Under the pieces are notes generated by a model, which was not told where the DNA came from, searched no databases, and saw nothing but the letters and a program-made list of their open reading frames with translations. From an uncultured Lachnospiraceae bacterium (GTDB lineage: Bacteria > Bacillota > Clostridia > Lachnospirales > Lachnospiraceae), in the NCBI GenBank assembly GCA_910579285.1, contig CAJTTT010000002.1, positions 186,001 through 250,000 on the forward strand: 64,000 nt of DNA, in the 5' to 3' direction. A program made the translations under genes and the position numbers. Below, in pieces: positions 32,695 through 41,223 of the stretch; position 1 is the first letter of the stretch; each line of letters begins with the position of its first letter.

Positions 32695-34302
32695 TCACCG
32701 CTGTTTCCGCCTGAAGCACTCGACCGCCTTATCACGGATACGGCAGTTCCACAGCTCCCGCAGCAGCAGGTAATATGCCATGTAGAACGTGCCAAAATGA
32801 TACACCAGATACCTCTGCTGGCCAAAGAAAACCAGCGATATCACCACCACCATGACCACATTGCTTCCAAGAACAAGCGCCATAAACTCTGCGCATCTGC
32901 CGTTTGCTTTCTTATCTGCAAATCCCCACACCATCAGGGCAGCTGCAGAAAGATAGAGGAACAGCGTCACCAGATGGCACAGAAGATAAATCGGCCTGAT
33001 CTGAAAAAAAACAGTGCAGATAAACGCCTGCGGAAGCATCATCAGCGTGTGGTAGAGAAAACGTCCAAAATGCGCTTTCAGCAGTGTGACGCCGATCAGC
33101 GTCAGATGCGCATTGCGTGTTTCACTGAACTGGTCGGACAAGATGATTTCCGGGTAATATTCCGCATAGTAAAGCGACGGAATCCTGAGACATGTCTTTC
33201 CTACCTGTCCTACCCCGCCCACAATATCCTGCCACATCCACAGACCGTCCTGCGCATAGGTATAAAGCTGCTCTTCCGCATCCGCCGCCTCATACAGCGC
33301 CTCATACAGGCCTCTCACCACTTCATCTTCAAACAGATACGCATCTTCCTTTTCCGCCTCATACATACCGCGGGAAAAGAGCAGGCTGACATACTGGCTT
33401 GTCGTAACTCCCCTGTTTGCCAGCTCCTCCACCGTGGGTTCCGCCGTTTCCTCCACTGCCGCTTCGTCTTTTTCCGCCGCAGTGTCCTCCTCTGCACTTG
33501 TCAGCCGTAAAAGGTACGCGTCATAGTCCTCTGGAGACTGCACTTTCATCACAAACAGAGAAATCTTTTCATTGGATTTGATCACATCCATATATCCGGC
33601 CGTCACTCTGGCTGTCACAAAGATACCTGCCAGACAAATACAGAGCGCCCCGGCCATTCCAGCCGCCGCCCTGAGCCATGCGCGCGCTTTTCTGTCATCC
33701 TGTTTCCTCCCGCAGACCACATATAAAAAAATCACGCCGCAGACCGCAAACAGAATCTGAAGCTGGGAACGGAGCATGGTCAGTACAAACGCCGTCGCCA
33801 GACTTCCCGCAAACCATGTATATTTTTTTGACCACACCGCCTTGAGCAGAACGATCACGAACAGATAAAACAGGGAATACGACAGCCCTTCCGTCAAAAT
33901 CTGCTGTGTCGCCCAGGACTGCGGCATCTCCGTTGTATAAGGCATCAGGGATAAGAAAAAAAGCAGAACCGTCTCCCAGCAGTACAGACGAAACTCCTCC
34001 CGAAGCGTCCTAACGAAAAGAACCACACAGACCGATGCCAAAACCGCCTGTTCAAGAACAACCATCCCCAGGTATCCATCCAGGCCGAACAGATACTGAT
34101 TGAACAGCAAAAAAAGCGGATACACAGGCATGACGCCTTCGACCCGGTTTATTTTGATGTAAGCCCCGCTGTCGTCAAACAAAACCGGCTCTCCCGAACC
34201 GACAGACAGGAAGATCAAAAGAGCGAGCAGCGTCAGGGAGCCGTAGAACAGCCAGTTCTTCTGCGTCATATTCAGTTGCAGTCCCTTTTTCTTTTCCGCC
34301 AT
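32695..34302 (-). CDS. Polytopic membrane protein, GT-C glycosyltransferase-like
   Basis: A 535-residue protein with about 10-12 membrane segments. After the first segment comes an outer loop with acidic residues (EPVLFDDSGAYI, about 37-48), as expected for a GT-C enzyme that takes its sugar from polyprenyl phosphate. A long soluble loop with many acidic residues lies near the middle (about 240-370). No closer family is recognisable. Next to a polyprenyl-phosphate sugar synthase-like GT2 and a DUF2304 gene, it forms a plausible set for sugar transfer on the outer face. GGAGAAGGGC precedes the ATG. Confidence 0.6.
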   Translation of the reverse strand: MAEKKKGLQLNMTQKNWLFYGSLTLLALLIFLSVGSGEPVLFDDSGAYIKINRVEGVMPVYPLFLLFNQYLFGLDGYLGMVVLEQAVLASVCVVLFVRTLREEFRLYCWETVLLFFLSLMPYTTEMPQSWATQQILTEGLSYSLFYLFVIVLLKAVWSKKYTWFAGSLATAFVLTMLRSQLQILFAVCGVIFLYVVCGRKQDDRKARAWLRAAAGMAGALCICLAGIFVTARVTAGYMDVIKSNEKISLFVMKVQSPEDYDAYLLRLTSAEEDTAAEKDEAAVEETAEPTVEELANRGVTTSQYVSLLFSRGMYEAEKEDAYLFEDEVVRGLYEALYEAADAEEQLYTYAQDGLWMWQDIVGGVGQVGKTCLRIPSLYYAEYYPEIILSDQFSETRNAHLTLIGVTLLKAHFGRFLYHTLMMLPQAFICTVFFQIRPIYLLCHLVTLFLYLSAAALMVWGFADKKANGRCAEFMALVLGSNVVMVVVISLVFFGQQRYLVYHFGTFYMAYYLLLRELWNCRIRDKAVECFRRKQR

Positions 34303-34323
34303 GCCCTTCTCCGTCTTATCCTC

Positions 34324-36069
34324 TTATTCTCCAAATATTTCGGCCTTGTTCCTCTGCGCCACCTTTCCGTCTCCCACCTCATAGATCGTGTCTACATTGC
34401 GGATCGTGGTAAGTCTGTGCGCAATGATGATCATTGTCTTTATCCCCTGCAGATGCTCAATGGCCTCCATAACCGCCGCCTCCGTCTCATTATCCAGTGC
34501 GGAGGTCGCCTCATCCAGCACAAGAATTTCCGGGTCATGGTAGAGCGCTCTGGCAATACCGATCCTCTGCCTCTGCCCGCCGGATAATCTGACACCTCTG
34601 TCACCGACAATGGTATCCAGTCCAAGCGGAAGGCTTTCGATAAACTCCTTAAGCTGCGCCTTCTCCACCGCCGCCATCACTGCGGTCTCGTCAATCTGCC
34701 CTTCCTGCACGCCAAAGGCAATATTATTGCGGATCGTATCATCAGACAGATAAATGGTCTGGGGTATATACCCCACCTGCGCATGAAACGTTTTCGCCTG
34801 TTCATGGATGTTAATCTCATCCGCCATCACTGCGCCCTTTACCGGAGCCAGAAGCCCAAGTATAATGTCCACCATAGTCGTTTTCCCAGACCCGGTGGAA
34901 CCGACAAACGCCACAGTCGTGCCCTTTTTAATCGTAAAATTCACATGCTCCAAAACCCATTCATCCGTGTCTGGATAATGGTAGGACACATCCTGCACAC
35001 GAATCCCCTTCTGCAGCTTCCAGTCTTCTATGCACTCCTGTCCGTCCTTCTGGGTAAGGCCCTCAATTCCCACCAAATCACGATAAACAAGCTCCACCGA
35101 AGGCAGGGCATAAAGCATATTAGAAGCGTGCTCATTGATCCGTCCCACACTCGGCATAAGCCGCATTGCCGCCACCGCGAAAACCGCAAGCTGGGAGACA
35201 AAGTAAACCATATCAGCCTCACCGAACAGCAGCTTTACGATGACAGCGCTCAAAAGTCCCATCATGGAGACAGCCTCCACCGTATACTTCGGCAGAATCG
35301 AAATAGTCCTGGCGATACGAAGTCCTCTGGCATACTTTTTCCAGTATTTCCGATATTCATCAGTGAAATAATTCTCCCGCTCCAGAATCTTAATTTCCTT
35401 AATTCCGCCGAGCGCCTGATTCATCCACTGAAAAATTTTACCCTCATAATTCTGGTTCTCCATACCGAGGCGGCGGCTGTACTTTCTGCTGATCATCAAA
35501 AAACCACCCACAAAAATGGCAAGAAATCCCAATACAATGATCGTGATGGACTTGCTGATCACAAGCAGATAAATCACCAGCACCCCGGAGACGGCAAGCT
35601 CTGCGCCAAGCTCCAGCGCATAAAGAATCACCTGCATAAACCGCGATGTATCCTCGTAAAGACTTCTCTGCAGAATCGCAATGTTATTGTTCAGGTGAAA
35701 GGTATACGGCTCCTTCATGTATGCGGAAAGAAGCCTCGTTGAGAGCTTCATCTGCGTATTGTAGGAAAAGCGGAAAATATAGTCTTTCTCCAAGATCAGA
35801 TACGCGTTCTTGACGAGATAGATGCCGATGATGGCCGCCGCAAGCAATATCATAAACTGTTCGGCGGACCCAAAACCGAAGAAGTCGTATACCATTTTCA
35901 GATACCAGGTCCTTTGAACCGATTCCGGGTGCTGGAGAACATCAATAAAAGGCATAAAAACCATAACCGCGAGAAGCTCCAAAAAGCTCCCTGCCGCGAT
36001 GGCTGCCGTGAGAAGCACGAGTCTTCTTTTATCCCTTTTATCAAATATATATCCAAGCTTTGTGAGCAT
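34324..36069 (-). CDS. ABC transporter/flippase, PglK/MsbA-like (fused TMD-NBD), copy 1
   Basis: Half-transporter of 581 residues that likely works as a homodimer to flip a lipid-linked oligosaccharide. Six membrane segments fill about residues 15-310; the ATPase domain follows with GSTGSGKT (Walker A), GYIPQ at the Q-loop, RLSGGQRQRIGIARAL (signature), ILVLDEATSALD (Walker B) and IIIAHRLTT (H-loop). The start is uncertain: I choose the ATG before LTKLGYIFDKRD because GGGAG lies just upstream and homologues begin there; upstream in-frame starts at 36102 and 36192 exist. A related gene is at 60860-62644. Confidence 0.87.
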   Translation of the reverse strand: MLTKLGYIFDKRDKRRLVLLTAAIAAGSFLELLAVMVFMPFIDVLQHPESVQRTWYLKMVYDFFGFGSAEQFMILLAAAIIGIYLVKNAYLILEKDYIFRFSYNTQMKLSTRLLSAYMKEPYTFHLNNNIAILQRSLYEDTSRFMQVILYALELGAELAVSGVLVIYLLVISKSITIIVLGFLAIFVGGFLMISRKYSRRLGMENQNYEGKIFQWMNQALGGIKEIKILERENYFTDEYRKYWKKYARGLRIARTISILPKYTVEAVSMMGLLSAVIVKLLFGEADMVYFVSQLAVFAVAAMRLMPSVGRINEHASNMLYALPSVELVYRDLVGIEGLTQKDGQECIEDWKLQKGIRVQDVSYHYPDTDEWVLEHVNFTIKKGTTVAFVGSTGSGKTTMVDIILGLLAPVKGAVMADEINIHEQAKTFHAQVGYIPQTIYLSDDTIRNNIAFGVQEGQIDETAVMAAVEKAQLKEFIESLPLGLDTIVGDRGVRLSGGQRQRIGIARALYHDPEILVLDEATSALDNETEAAVMEAIEHLQGIKTMIIIAHRLTTIRNVDTIYEVGDGKVAQRNKAEIFGE

Positions 36070-36157
36070 TCCCGCTCCCGAATTACTGTTCTCTCTGCCC
36101 ATAGGCCAGCATACTCCTTCATCCCGGCATCCTGCCGCTTCCGAATCATTTGTATTT

Positions 36158-36760
36158 TCACACAGGTTCTCTTTCGTCACCGTCCTGTGCAAACAGCGCG
36201 CTGCAAAGATTGCTGCGGGAATCCCTGTCGCTTATCTTTCCCGCCGGCGCCCCCGCCCAGGTGACGCCAGACTCCGTAATATCTTTCGTCACCACGGCGT
36301 TCGCACCCACCGCCACATCATCCGCTATGCGGACAGCGCCGATCACCTTCGCGCCGCTTCCAAAATAACAGTTATCCCCTATCACAGCCGCCTCATGGCT
36401 TCCGTTCGTCGCGCCGATGGTCACACCCTCCTGCAGGCGGCAGTTTTTCCCGGCCCGCACATTCCCGTGCACCACAATCGTCCCGTAATGGGGTATGGAA
36501 AGTCCCGGCCCAAACACATTGGGCGGAATCGTAAACCCAAGCCTGACGCTCAGACGGTGAAACCGCATTTTGTGCCACTTACCAATCAGTTTTCCCATGA
36601 CTCCGCGGCGGCAGTTCAAATCATACTCCACTTTTCGCAGCAGAATCTCAAACTTCCAGATCTCATCCCCAAACAGACGGGGACACGCATCCTGCTTCCG
36701 TCCAAGCGCAAGCTGATCCTGTCTTATATATTCTCTGTATTTCTGCCTGCTGTCTATCAT
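36158..36760 (-). CDS. Serine-acetyltransferase-like hexapeptide O-acetyltransferase
   Basis: A 200-residue protein with an alpha-helical N-terminus and a left-handed beta-helix C-terminal part. The catalytic His sits in IPHYGTIVVHGNVRAGKNC and hexapeptide repeats follow (GVTIGATNG, IGDNCYFGSGAKVIG, VGANAVVTKD). It resembles CysE, but such proteins in polysaccharide clusters are usually sugar O-acetyltransferases. The last 30 residues are charged and unlike CysE. The gene overlaps the stop of the GT-D gene by 4 nt, so the transferase and acetyltransferase are coupled. Role: O-acetylation of the sugar added by the GT-D enzyme is a reasonable inference. Confidence 0.75.
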   Translation of the reverse strand: MIDSRQKYREYIRQDQLALGRKQDACPRLFGDEIWKFEILLRKVEYDLNCRRGVMGKLIGKWHKMRFHRLSVRLGFTIPPNVFGPGLSIPHYGTIVVHGNVRAGKNCRLQEGVTIGATNGSHEAAVIGDNCYFGSGAKVIGAVRIADDVAVGANAVVTKDITESGVTWAGAPAGKISDRDSRSNLCSALFAQDGDEREPV

Positions 36761-37620
36761 ATTCTCACCTTAATCTGCTCCAGATACGCCGTATGTCCCG
36801 CCGCACGGTTTGCCTCCTCGGTGACGAGATCATGCTTGGCCAGCTTCCTCTTGCCGGGGGAGCGTGTCACAAACCACTCATACTCCATATCCAGATTGCC
36901 GATGTCAAGTACACGGTACCCCCGTCCAAACAGGTCCACCGCCAGAAACTTCGCGGCCACACCCACCGACAATAAAAACAGCCTGTCCTTACCGTAGGCC
37001 GTGCAGGCGTCCAAAATGGCGGGAATCGCTCCGTAAGCATTGCTGGGAGGGCAGATGATGCGCTCCACGCTGCGCGCCGTGTCAAGCAGGTCGTTGCCAA
37101 CCCCGTTGTGCGTTCTCTCCCCCTCCACCACAACAACGTCTCTATTTTCCCATATTTTTCTGATTTTAGCAAACTGTGCGCCGCAGCCGCTGCGATCGGC
37201 GGCATAATAATAGCAGCGGGAAACAAAGGTACTGTAATATACCCTGTCGGGATTGCAGTATCTCTCATAGGTTTTTCTGCAAAACAGCAGATGATCCCTC
37301 CAGAACTGCCGGCTTTCCCTGTGATGATCGGAAAGGGTTTCAAAAATGCCAGGTATCGTCACAATCAGATCGTCATGGGAATACGCCAAAATCCCGGCAA
37401 GTCCTTCCGCGATCTCCGGGGATGCCTTCTGCAGCATCAGGTCGCCGCCCTTTATCATCACAATCTCCCCGTCTCCGAATCGGACCATGCTCTTTTCGGT
37501 ATTTAAAAGAACATCTATGGTCTCATCGATGGTGTGCACCTGTATTCGGTTGTGCAGGATGCCTTTTTCATAGAGAAAATAGGCAATCGCCGCCAAAACA
37601 TCTTTTATTTTCTGCTTCAT
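36757..37620 (-). CDS. SP_1767-family (GT-D fold, DUF1792) glycosyltransferase
   Basis: A 287-residue protein of the family that includes the streptococcal dGT1 C-terminal glucosyltransferase. Visible motifs are RFGDGE at 47-52 and DIGNLDMEYEW at about 239-249, which holds the acidic metal-binding residues (Asp244, Glu246) of GT-D enzymes. VVVVEGERTHNGVGNDL is a further conserved segment. In streptococci these enzymes extend O-glycans of serine-rich adhesins, but relatives also occur in capsule loci. AGGAAGAGAT precedes the ATG; the stop overlaps the acetyltransferase start. Sugar unknown. Confidence 0.85.
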   Translation of the reverse strand: MKQKIKDVLAAIAYFLYEKGILHNRIQVHTIDETIDVLLNTEKSMVRFGDGEIVMIKGGDLMLQKASPEIAEGLAGILAYSHDDLIVTIPGIFETLSDHHRESRQFWRDHLLFCRKTYERYCNPDRVYYSTFVSRCYYYAADRSGCGAQFAKIRKIWENRDVVVVEGERTHNGVGNDLLDTARSVERIICPPSNAYGAIPAILDACTAYGKDRLFLLSVGVAAKFLAVDLFGRGYRVLDIGNLDMEYEWFVTRSPGKRKLAKHDLVTEEANRAAGHTAYLEQIKVRI

Positions 37621-37661
37621 ATCTCTTCCTGACCGCCCCGGAGTCCGTGCCCTGTTAACGC

Positions 37662-38810
37662 TCAGCGCAGACGCTCCTGCACGATTCGCTCCCGCATGCC
37701 CATGATGGTATCAAAATACTTGTCAAAATTATACTTTTCCACTACCGCGCGGTAACCTGCCGCCCCCATAGACAGCATTCGGTCCCGGTCTGACAGCATG
37801 GCATCCAGCTTCCCGGACAGATCCGCCTCATCGCAGTCCCGGAACTGATACCCTGTCACGCCGTTTTCCACATAACAGGATGTGCCGTTGGTGTCGCTGC
37901 AGATCACCGGCAGGGAATAGCTCATAGCCTCCAGCTGCGATACCGACGCCATCTCCAGCGTACTCGGAATCACATACAGATCCGCCGCCAGATACTCTTT
38001 CTCCATGTCACGCTTCGCCACATTTGTCTTCACCGTAACCAGATTTTCCATGTGGCGCTCTCTCACATAAGCATTTACCTGTTCACAGTATGCTTTCTGA
38101 AAACGGTTCGTCGCCTCTCCCACAAGCGTCACATGCATCTCATATTTATCCCGAAGTTTCTCTGCCGCCCGCAGAAGCTCCAGATGGTGCTTTCTGATCT
38201 CATACTTGCCGATGCAGAGGATATGTATCCTGCCGTCTGCGAAATAAGTGCGCTCTTTGGGCGCTCTCTGCGGATTGACCACAAAGGGGACAAAGTAATC
38301 GTTCTCCCGCACGGTCATACCCGGCTTTTTCTCACCCATCACGGGCGTCATGCGAAGCGCCGGCGTCATGCGGTCCACCAGCCGGTGCGCCAGATCCGTC
38401 TTTGCAGGCTCCGACCAGAGCGGATTCTGGTTGTAGAGAATACAGGGATACCCCTTCTTCCTGCAAACATGATATGCCGCCATAGAATACACCGAGCGTT
38501 CCCGCAAAATAACCAGATCCGGCTCAAATCCGCAGATCAGTTTTTTCAGCTTCCCAAGGGGCGGAAATCCATGCTGTATTTTAAACACAATGGCTGTCGG
38601 ATCTTTCCTGTGAATCACCTTTACATAGAGAAAATCAATGAGTTTGTAGAGTTTTGAATACCCCAGCACAATGGGCGTCACACAGGAATAGTCCTCGATG
38701 ATGGCCGCATAGTGGCTGATAAAGCGCACCTCATGCCCCAGCTGTGTCAGTCCCTTCATTATATCCATCTGGTTGGTGTGGTAGCGCGGCGCCACATACA
38801 GGAATTTCAT
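37662..38810 (-). CDS. GT4-family glycosyltransferase
   Basis: A 382-residue GT-B enzyme. N-terminal part with FLYVAPRYHTNQMDIMKGL; C-terminal domain with ILCIGKYEIRKHHLELLRAA, VTLVGEATNRFQ, and VIPSTLEMASVSQLEAMSYSLPVICS with the acidic pair of GT4. Family membership is clear, the sugar is not. The second ATG is chosen because GGAGGATGGC stands directly before it. The gene is 41 nt downstream of the GT-D start side and follows the radical SAM gene by 45 nt. Confidence 0.88.
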   Translation of the reverse strand: MKFLYVAPRYHTNQMDIMKGLTQLGHEVRFISHYAAIIEDYSCVTPIVLGYSKLYKLIDFLYVKVIHRKDPTAIVFKIQHGFPPLGKLKKLICGFEPDLVILRERSVYSMAAYHVCRKKGYPCILYNQNPLWSEPAKTDLAHRLVDRMTPALRMTPVMGEKKPGMTVRENDYFVPFVVNPQRAPKERTYFADGRIHILCIGKYEIRKHHLELLRAAEKLRDKYEMHVTLVGEATNRFQKAYCEQVNAYVRERHMENLVTVKTNVAKRDMEKEYLAADLYVIPSTLEMASVSQLEAMSYSLPVICSDTNGTSCYVENGVTGYQFRDCDEADLSGKLDAMLSDRDRMLSMGAAGYRAVVEKYNFDKYFDTIMGMRERIVQERLR

Positions 38811-38855
38811 GCCATCCTCCAAAATTCATCTCTTCATCAGACGTTTTTTTCATCT

Positions 38856-39863
38856 CTATTTCCGCCCGATATATTTATTCTCTTTCAGACTGTACTTCCC
38901 GCCCTTTAAGAATTTATGCCGGATCACCCACCAGCCGGGCACCCAGATATACTTATGCATGGCCGGGGACGCGGAACCGATCATCCAGCAGTTCCTGTCG
39001 CATTTCCTCGTACACGCCCTTACTTTCTCCGCCTGCTCAGAGTTCCAAAGCTCGTCCCACGACTGCTCTCTGAGATTTCCCATGACCGCCTTCTTCTCCA
39101 TCCCGTTACAGGGAATCACATCGCAGAAAGGGTCGATAAAAAAGGCGTTTTTCGACATATCGCAGGGCAGCAGACGTTTGTTGCCATATATATAGTTGAT
39201 CAGCCCGTGGTTAAAATAAGCGCGGAACCACTTTTTGGGCGACCGGCTCTTTAACAGCTCGTTGATCAGCTTCTCAAAATTCTGCGCCACCTTGTATTTG
39301 TCGTCAATCTTATTGTCCGTCTTTCGGAAATAGAAAGAATTGTGCAGAGTCGCCGTGGCAAACTCCATCCCCATATCGTTGGCGATATGGTAGAGCGGCA
39401 CCAGATCCTCACAGTTCATGTCCTGCACCGTCATGCCGAACCCCACGTCGGGATGCCCCATCTCCACCAGTGTCTTAAGCGTCTTATAGCCTCTGTTAAA
39501 ACCATCGGGAATCCCCCGGATTTTATCGTTCGTCTCCTGCAGTCCCTCGATACTGATGCGGATTCCCACCTTCGGAAACTCCCTGCAAAGCGCAATGATG
39601 CGGTCCGTGAAATAGCCGTTGGTAGATATGACAATTCTGTCAGATTTCTTGTACAGCTCCCGCACGATATCCGGGATATCCTGTCTGATAAAAGGCTCCC
39701 CGCCCGTGATGTTCGTAAACGCCATCTCCGGCAGCTTTTTGATATCCTCCAGCGTGATCTCCTCGTCGGGCCTCGTCGGATCCTTAAAACAGTCGCACAT
39801 ATTGCAGCGTGCGTTACACCTATATGTCACTATGACCGTCCCGTAAAGTGTTCGTCTGGACAT
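38856..39863 (-). CDS. Radical SAM/SPASM domain protein
   Basis: A 335-residue enzyme. CNARCNMC (Cys16, Cys20, Cys23) binds the radical SAM cluster and ITGGEPF is the SAM-binding motif. A C-terminal SPASM-type set of cysteines follows (CDMSK, DVIPCNGM, CTRKCDRNCW) for extra iron-sulfur clusters. It is unlike the radical SAM protein at 1600-2670. No small peptide gene is next to it, so a RiPP role is not supported; within a glycosyltransferase run it may modify a sugar or lipid-linked intermediate. AGGAGC precedes the ATG. Reaction unknown. Confidence 0.82.
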   Translation of the reverse strand: MSRRTLYGTVIVTYRCNARCNMCDCFKDPTRPDEEITLEDIKKLPEMAFTNITGGEPFIRQDIPDIVRELYKKSDRIVISTNGYFTDRIIALCREFPKVGIRISIEGLQETNDKIRGIPDGFNRGYKTLKTLVEMGHPDVGFGMTVQDMNCEDLVPLYHIANDMGMEFATATLHNSFYFRKTDNKIDDKYKVAQNFEKLINELLKSRSPKKWFRAYFNHGLINYIYGNKRLLPCDMSKNAFFIDPFCDVIPCNGMEKKAVMGNLREQSWDELWNSEQAEKVRACTRKCDRNCWMIGSASPAMHKYIWVPGWWVIRHKFLKGGKYSLKENKYIGRK

Positions 39864-39918
39864 TCTGTTTGCTCCTATCTGTTATTTTCTTGTCAAATAT
39901 CCAATGTGTCTGCCCACA

Positions 39919-41223
39919 TTACATATATACATTCCTCACTATTTTATCACAATATTCCCCAATTGTATCGAATTTTATATCTTTACAGTTTTTGCCGTAC
40001 TCCCGGCAAAGCTCTGGCTGCTCCCACAATTCCCTGATGTGCGCGGTCAGTTCCTCCACGTCCCCTCCCCGGAAAAGATCCCCGGTCCTGCCTGCCTGCA
40101 CCAGCTCAGGCGCGCCGCCAAGATCCGAGACCAGCACGGGCGTACCGTACATTTGGGATTCCATCACAGAAAACGGGCAGTTCTCATACCACTCGGACGG
40201 GTAAACAGAAAACCGCGCCCCTGCAATCAGTCTGTGCAGAGCCTCCCCTGTCACAAATCCTCTGTTCTCCACATTTTTGACCCTCGATACCTGTTCTTCA
40301 AACGGCCCGGATCCGGCGAAAACAAAGGGAATGTCCGGCAGGGCTTCACAGGCTTCCAACAGCGTGCCGATCCCCTTCTCCTCGGAAAAACGCCCGAAGT
40401 AGAGCACATAATCCGATGCCGTCCCGCCCTGTTTTCCCGTTCCTGCCGGTTGTGCACCGCTTGGCTTTACCGCATCTGCCTCTCCCGCCGGCTGTACACT
40501 GTCAGGCTTTACCCCGTCTGCCTCTCCCGGCTTTCCCTCCGCCATCCGTTCCGCGAAGTTTCGCATCATCACCGTCTTCTCCGCCAAAAGGGGATTGGTG
40601 TCGAGCTGTCTTTTCATAAACTCACTTGGGCAGATGATGATGTCAACCATGCCGTATGTCTGCCGCCGCATATAAAACCTGGCTTCCACCGTCCCGAGCA
40701 GGCTTTTTATGCGCGAGTTGTGAATGCACCTGTTTTTGCTGCACGCTCCGAAGTATCCTCCCCTGCAGTCGAAACAGATTCTGCCCGTGGCGGGAATGCG
40801 CATCATATGGTTGGGACACACCCACTGGTAATCGTGGGCCGTGTACACAAGCTTTATCCTGCGGCCGGTCTTTTTTTCGTAGGCGCGCACCGCGTAAATC
40901 ACGGAGGGCGTGAGCTGGAAATTGATGTTATTGAGATGCACCACATCCGGGTTCATGTCCTTTAGCACCCTGCTGATCCTGCGCCTGGCCTCAAAGGAGT
41001 AGATGATTTTAAAAGGATAAACGAGCTTTTGCAGCTTTCCCGTATGGAAATCCATGTCGGACGTATAGGATCCGGCCCGGTTGCCCACAATCCGCCCCTC
41101 ATGCTCCATACCGAAATACTGTACGTCGTGTCCCCTCTTCTGTAATTCTTCCCCCAGCTTGAAAATATAAGTCTCCGATCCGCCATTTGGATGCAAAAAT
41201 TTATTTACCATCAGTATTTTCAT
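39919..41223 (-). CDS. GT4-family glycosyltransferase with repetitive interdomain linker
   Basis: A 434-residue GT-B enzyme. Motifs: VNKFLHPNGGSETYIFKLGEELQ (N-terminal acceptor side), YTAHDYQWVCPNHMM with a Cys-rich stretch FDCRGGYFGACSKNRC, then YVLYFGRFSEEKGIGTLLEA, FAGSGPFEEQV and YPSEWYENCPFSVMESQMYGTPVL with the E-x7-E pair. Between the two domains (about residues 225-265) is a low-complexity insert made of two 14-residue repeats rich in Ala, Pro and Gly, absent from normal GT4 enzymes. The start overlaps the stop of the GT26-GT4 fusion gene by 4 nt. Sugar unknown. Confidence 0.88.
   Translation of the reverse strand: MKILMVNKFLHPNGGSETYIFKLGEELQKRGHDVQYFGMEHEGRIVGNRAGSYTSDMDFHTGKLQKLVYPFKIIYSFEARRRISRVLKDMNPDVVHLNNINFQLTPSVIYAVRAYEKKTGRRIKLVYTAHDYQWVCPNHMMRIPATGRICFDCRGGYFGACSKNRCIHNSRIKSLLGTVEARFYMRRQTYGMVDIIICPSEFMKRQLDTNPLLAEKTVMMRNFAERMAEGKPGEADGVKPDSVQPAGEADAVKPSGAQPAGTGKQGGTASDYVLYFGRFSEEKGIGTLLEACEALPDIPFVFAGSGPFEEQVSRVKNVENRGFVTGEALHRLIAGARFSVYPSEWYENCPFSVMESQMYGTPVLVSDLGGAPELVQAGRTGDLFRGGDVEELTAHIRELWEQPELCREYGKNCKDIKFDTIGEYCDKIVRNVYM
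40448..40531. repeat. 42-bp imperfect tandem repeat (two units) inside a GT4 gene
   Basis: Units 40448-40489 and 40490-40531 share most positions, including CGCATCTGCCTCTCCC/CCGTCTGCCTCTCCC cores. They encode GEADAVKPSGAQPA and GEADGVKPDSVQPA. The length is a multiple of three, so copy-number change would lengthen or shorten the linker without a frameshift. Confidence 0.8.

Noticed and set aside
36158..36760. Cysteine biosynthesis gene cysE
   Set aside because: The protein is CysE-like, but it overlaps a GT-D gene in a glycan operon and its C-terminus is unlike CysE; sugar acetylation fits better.
38856..39918. A RiPP cluster around the radical SAM/SPASM gene
   Set aside because: There is no short precursor-like gene, no peptidase and no RRE-type protein nearby; the flanks are glycosyltransferases.
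39904..40965. A 353-codon open frame on the plus strand
   Set aside because: Antisense to the GT4 gene at 39919-41223, with no recognisable domain and no ribosome site that fits an operon.
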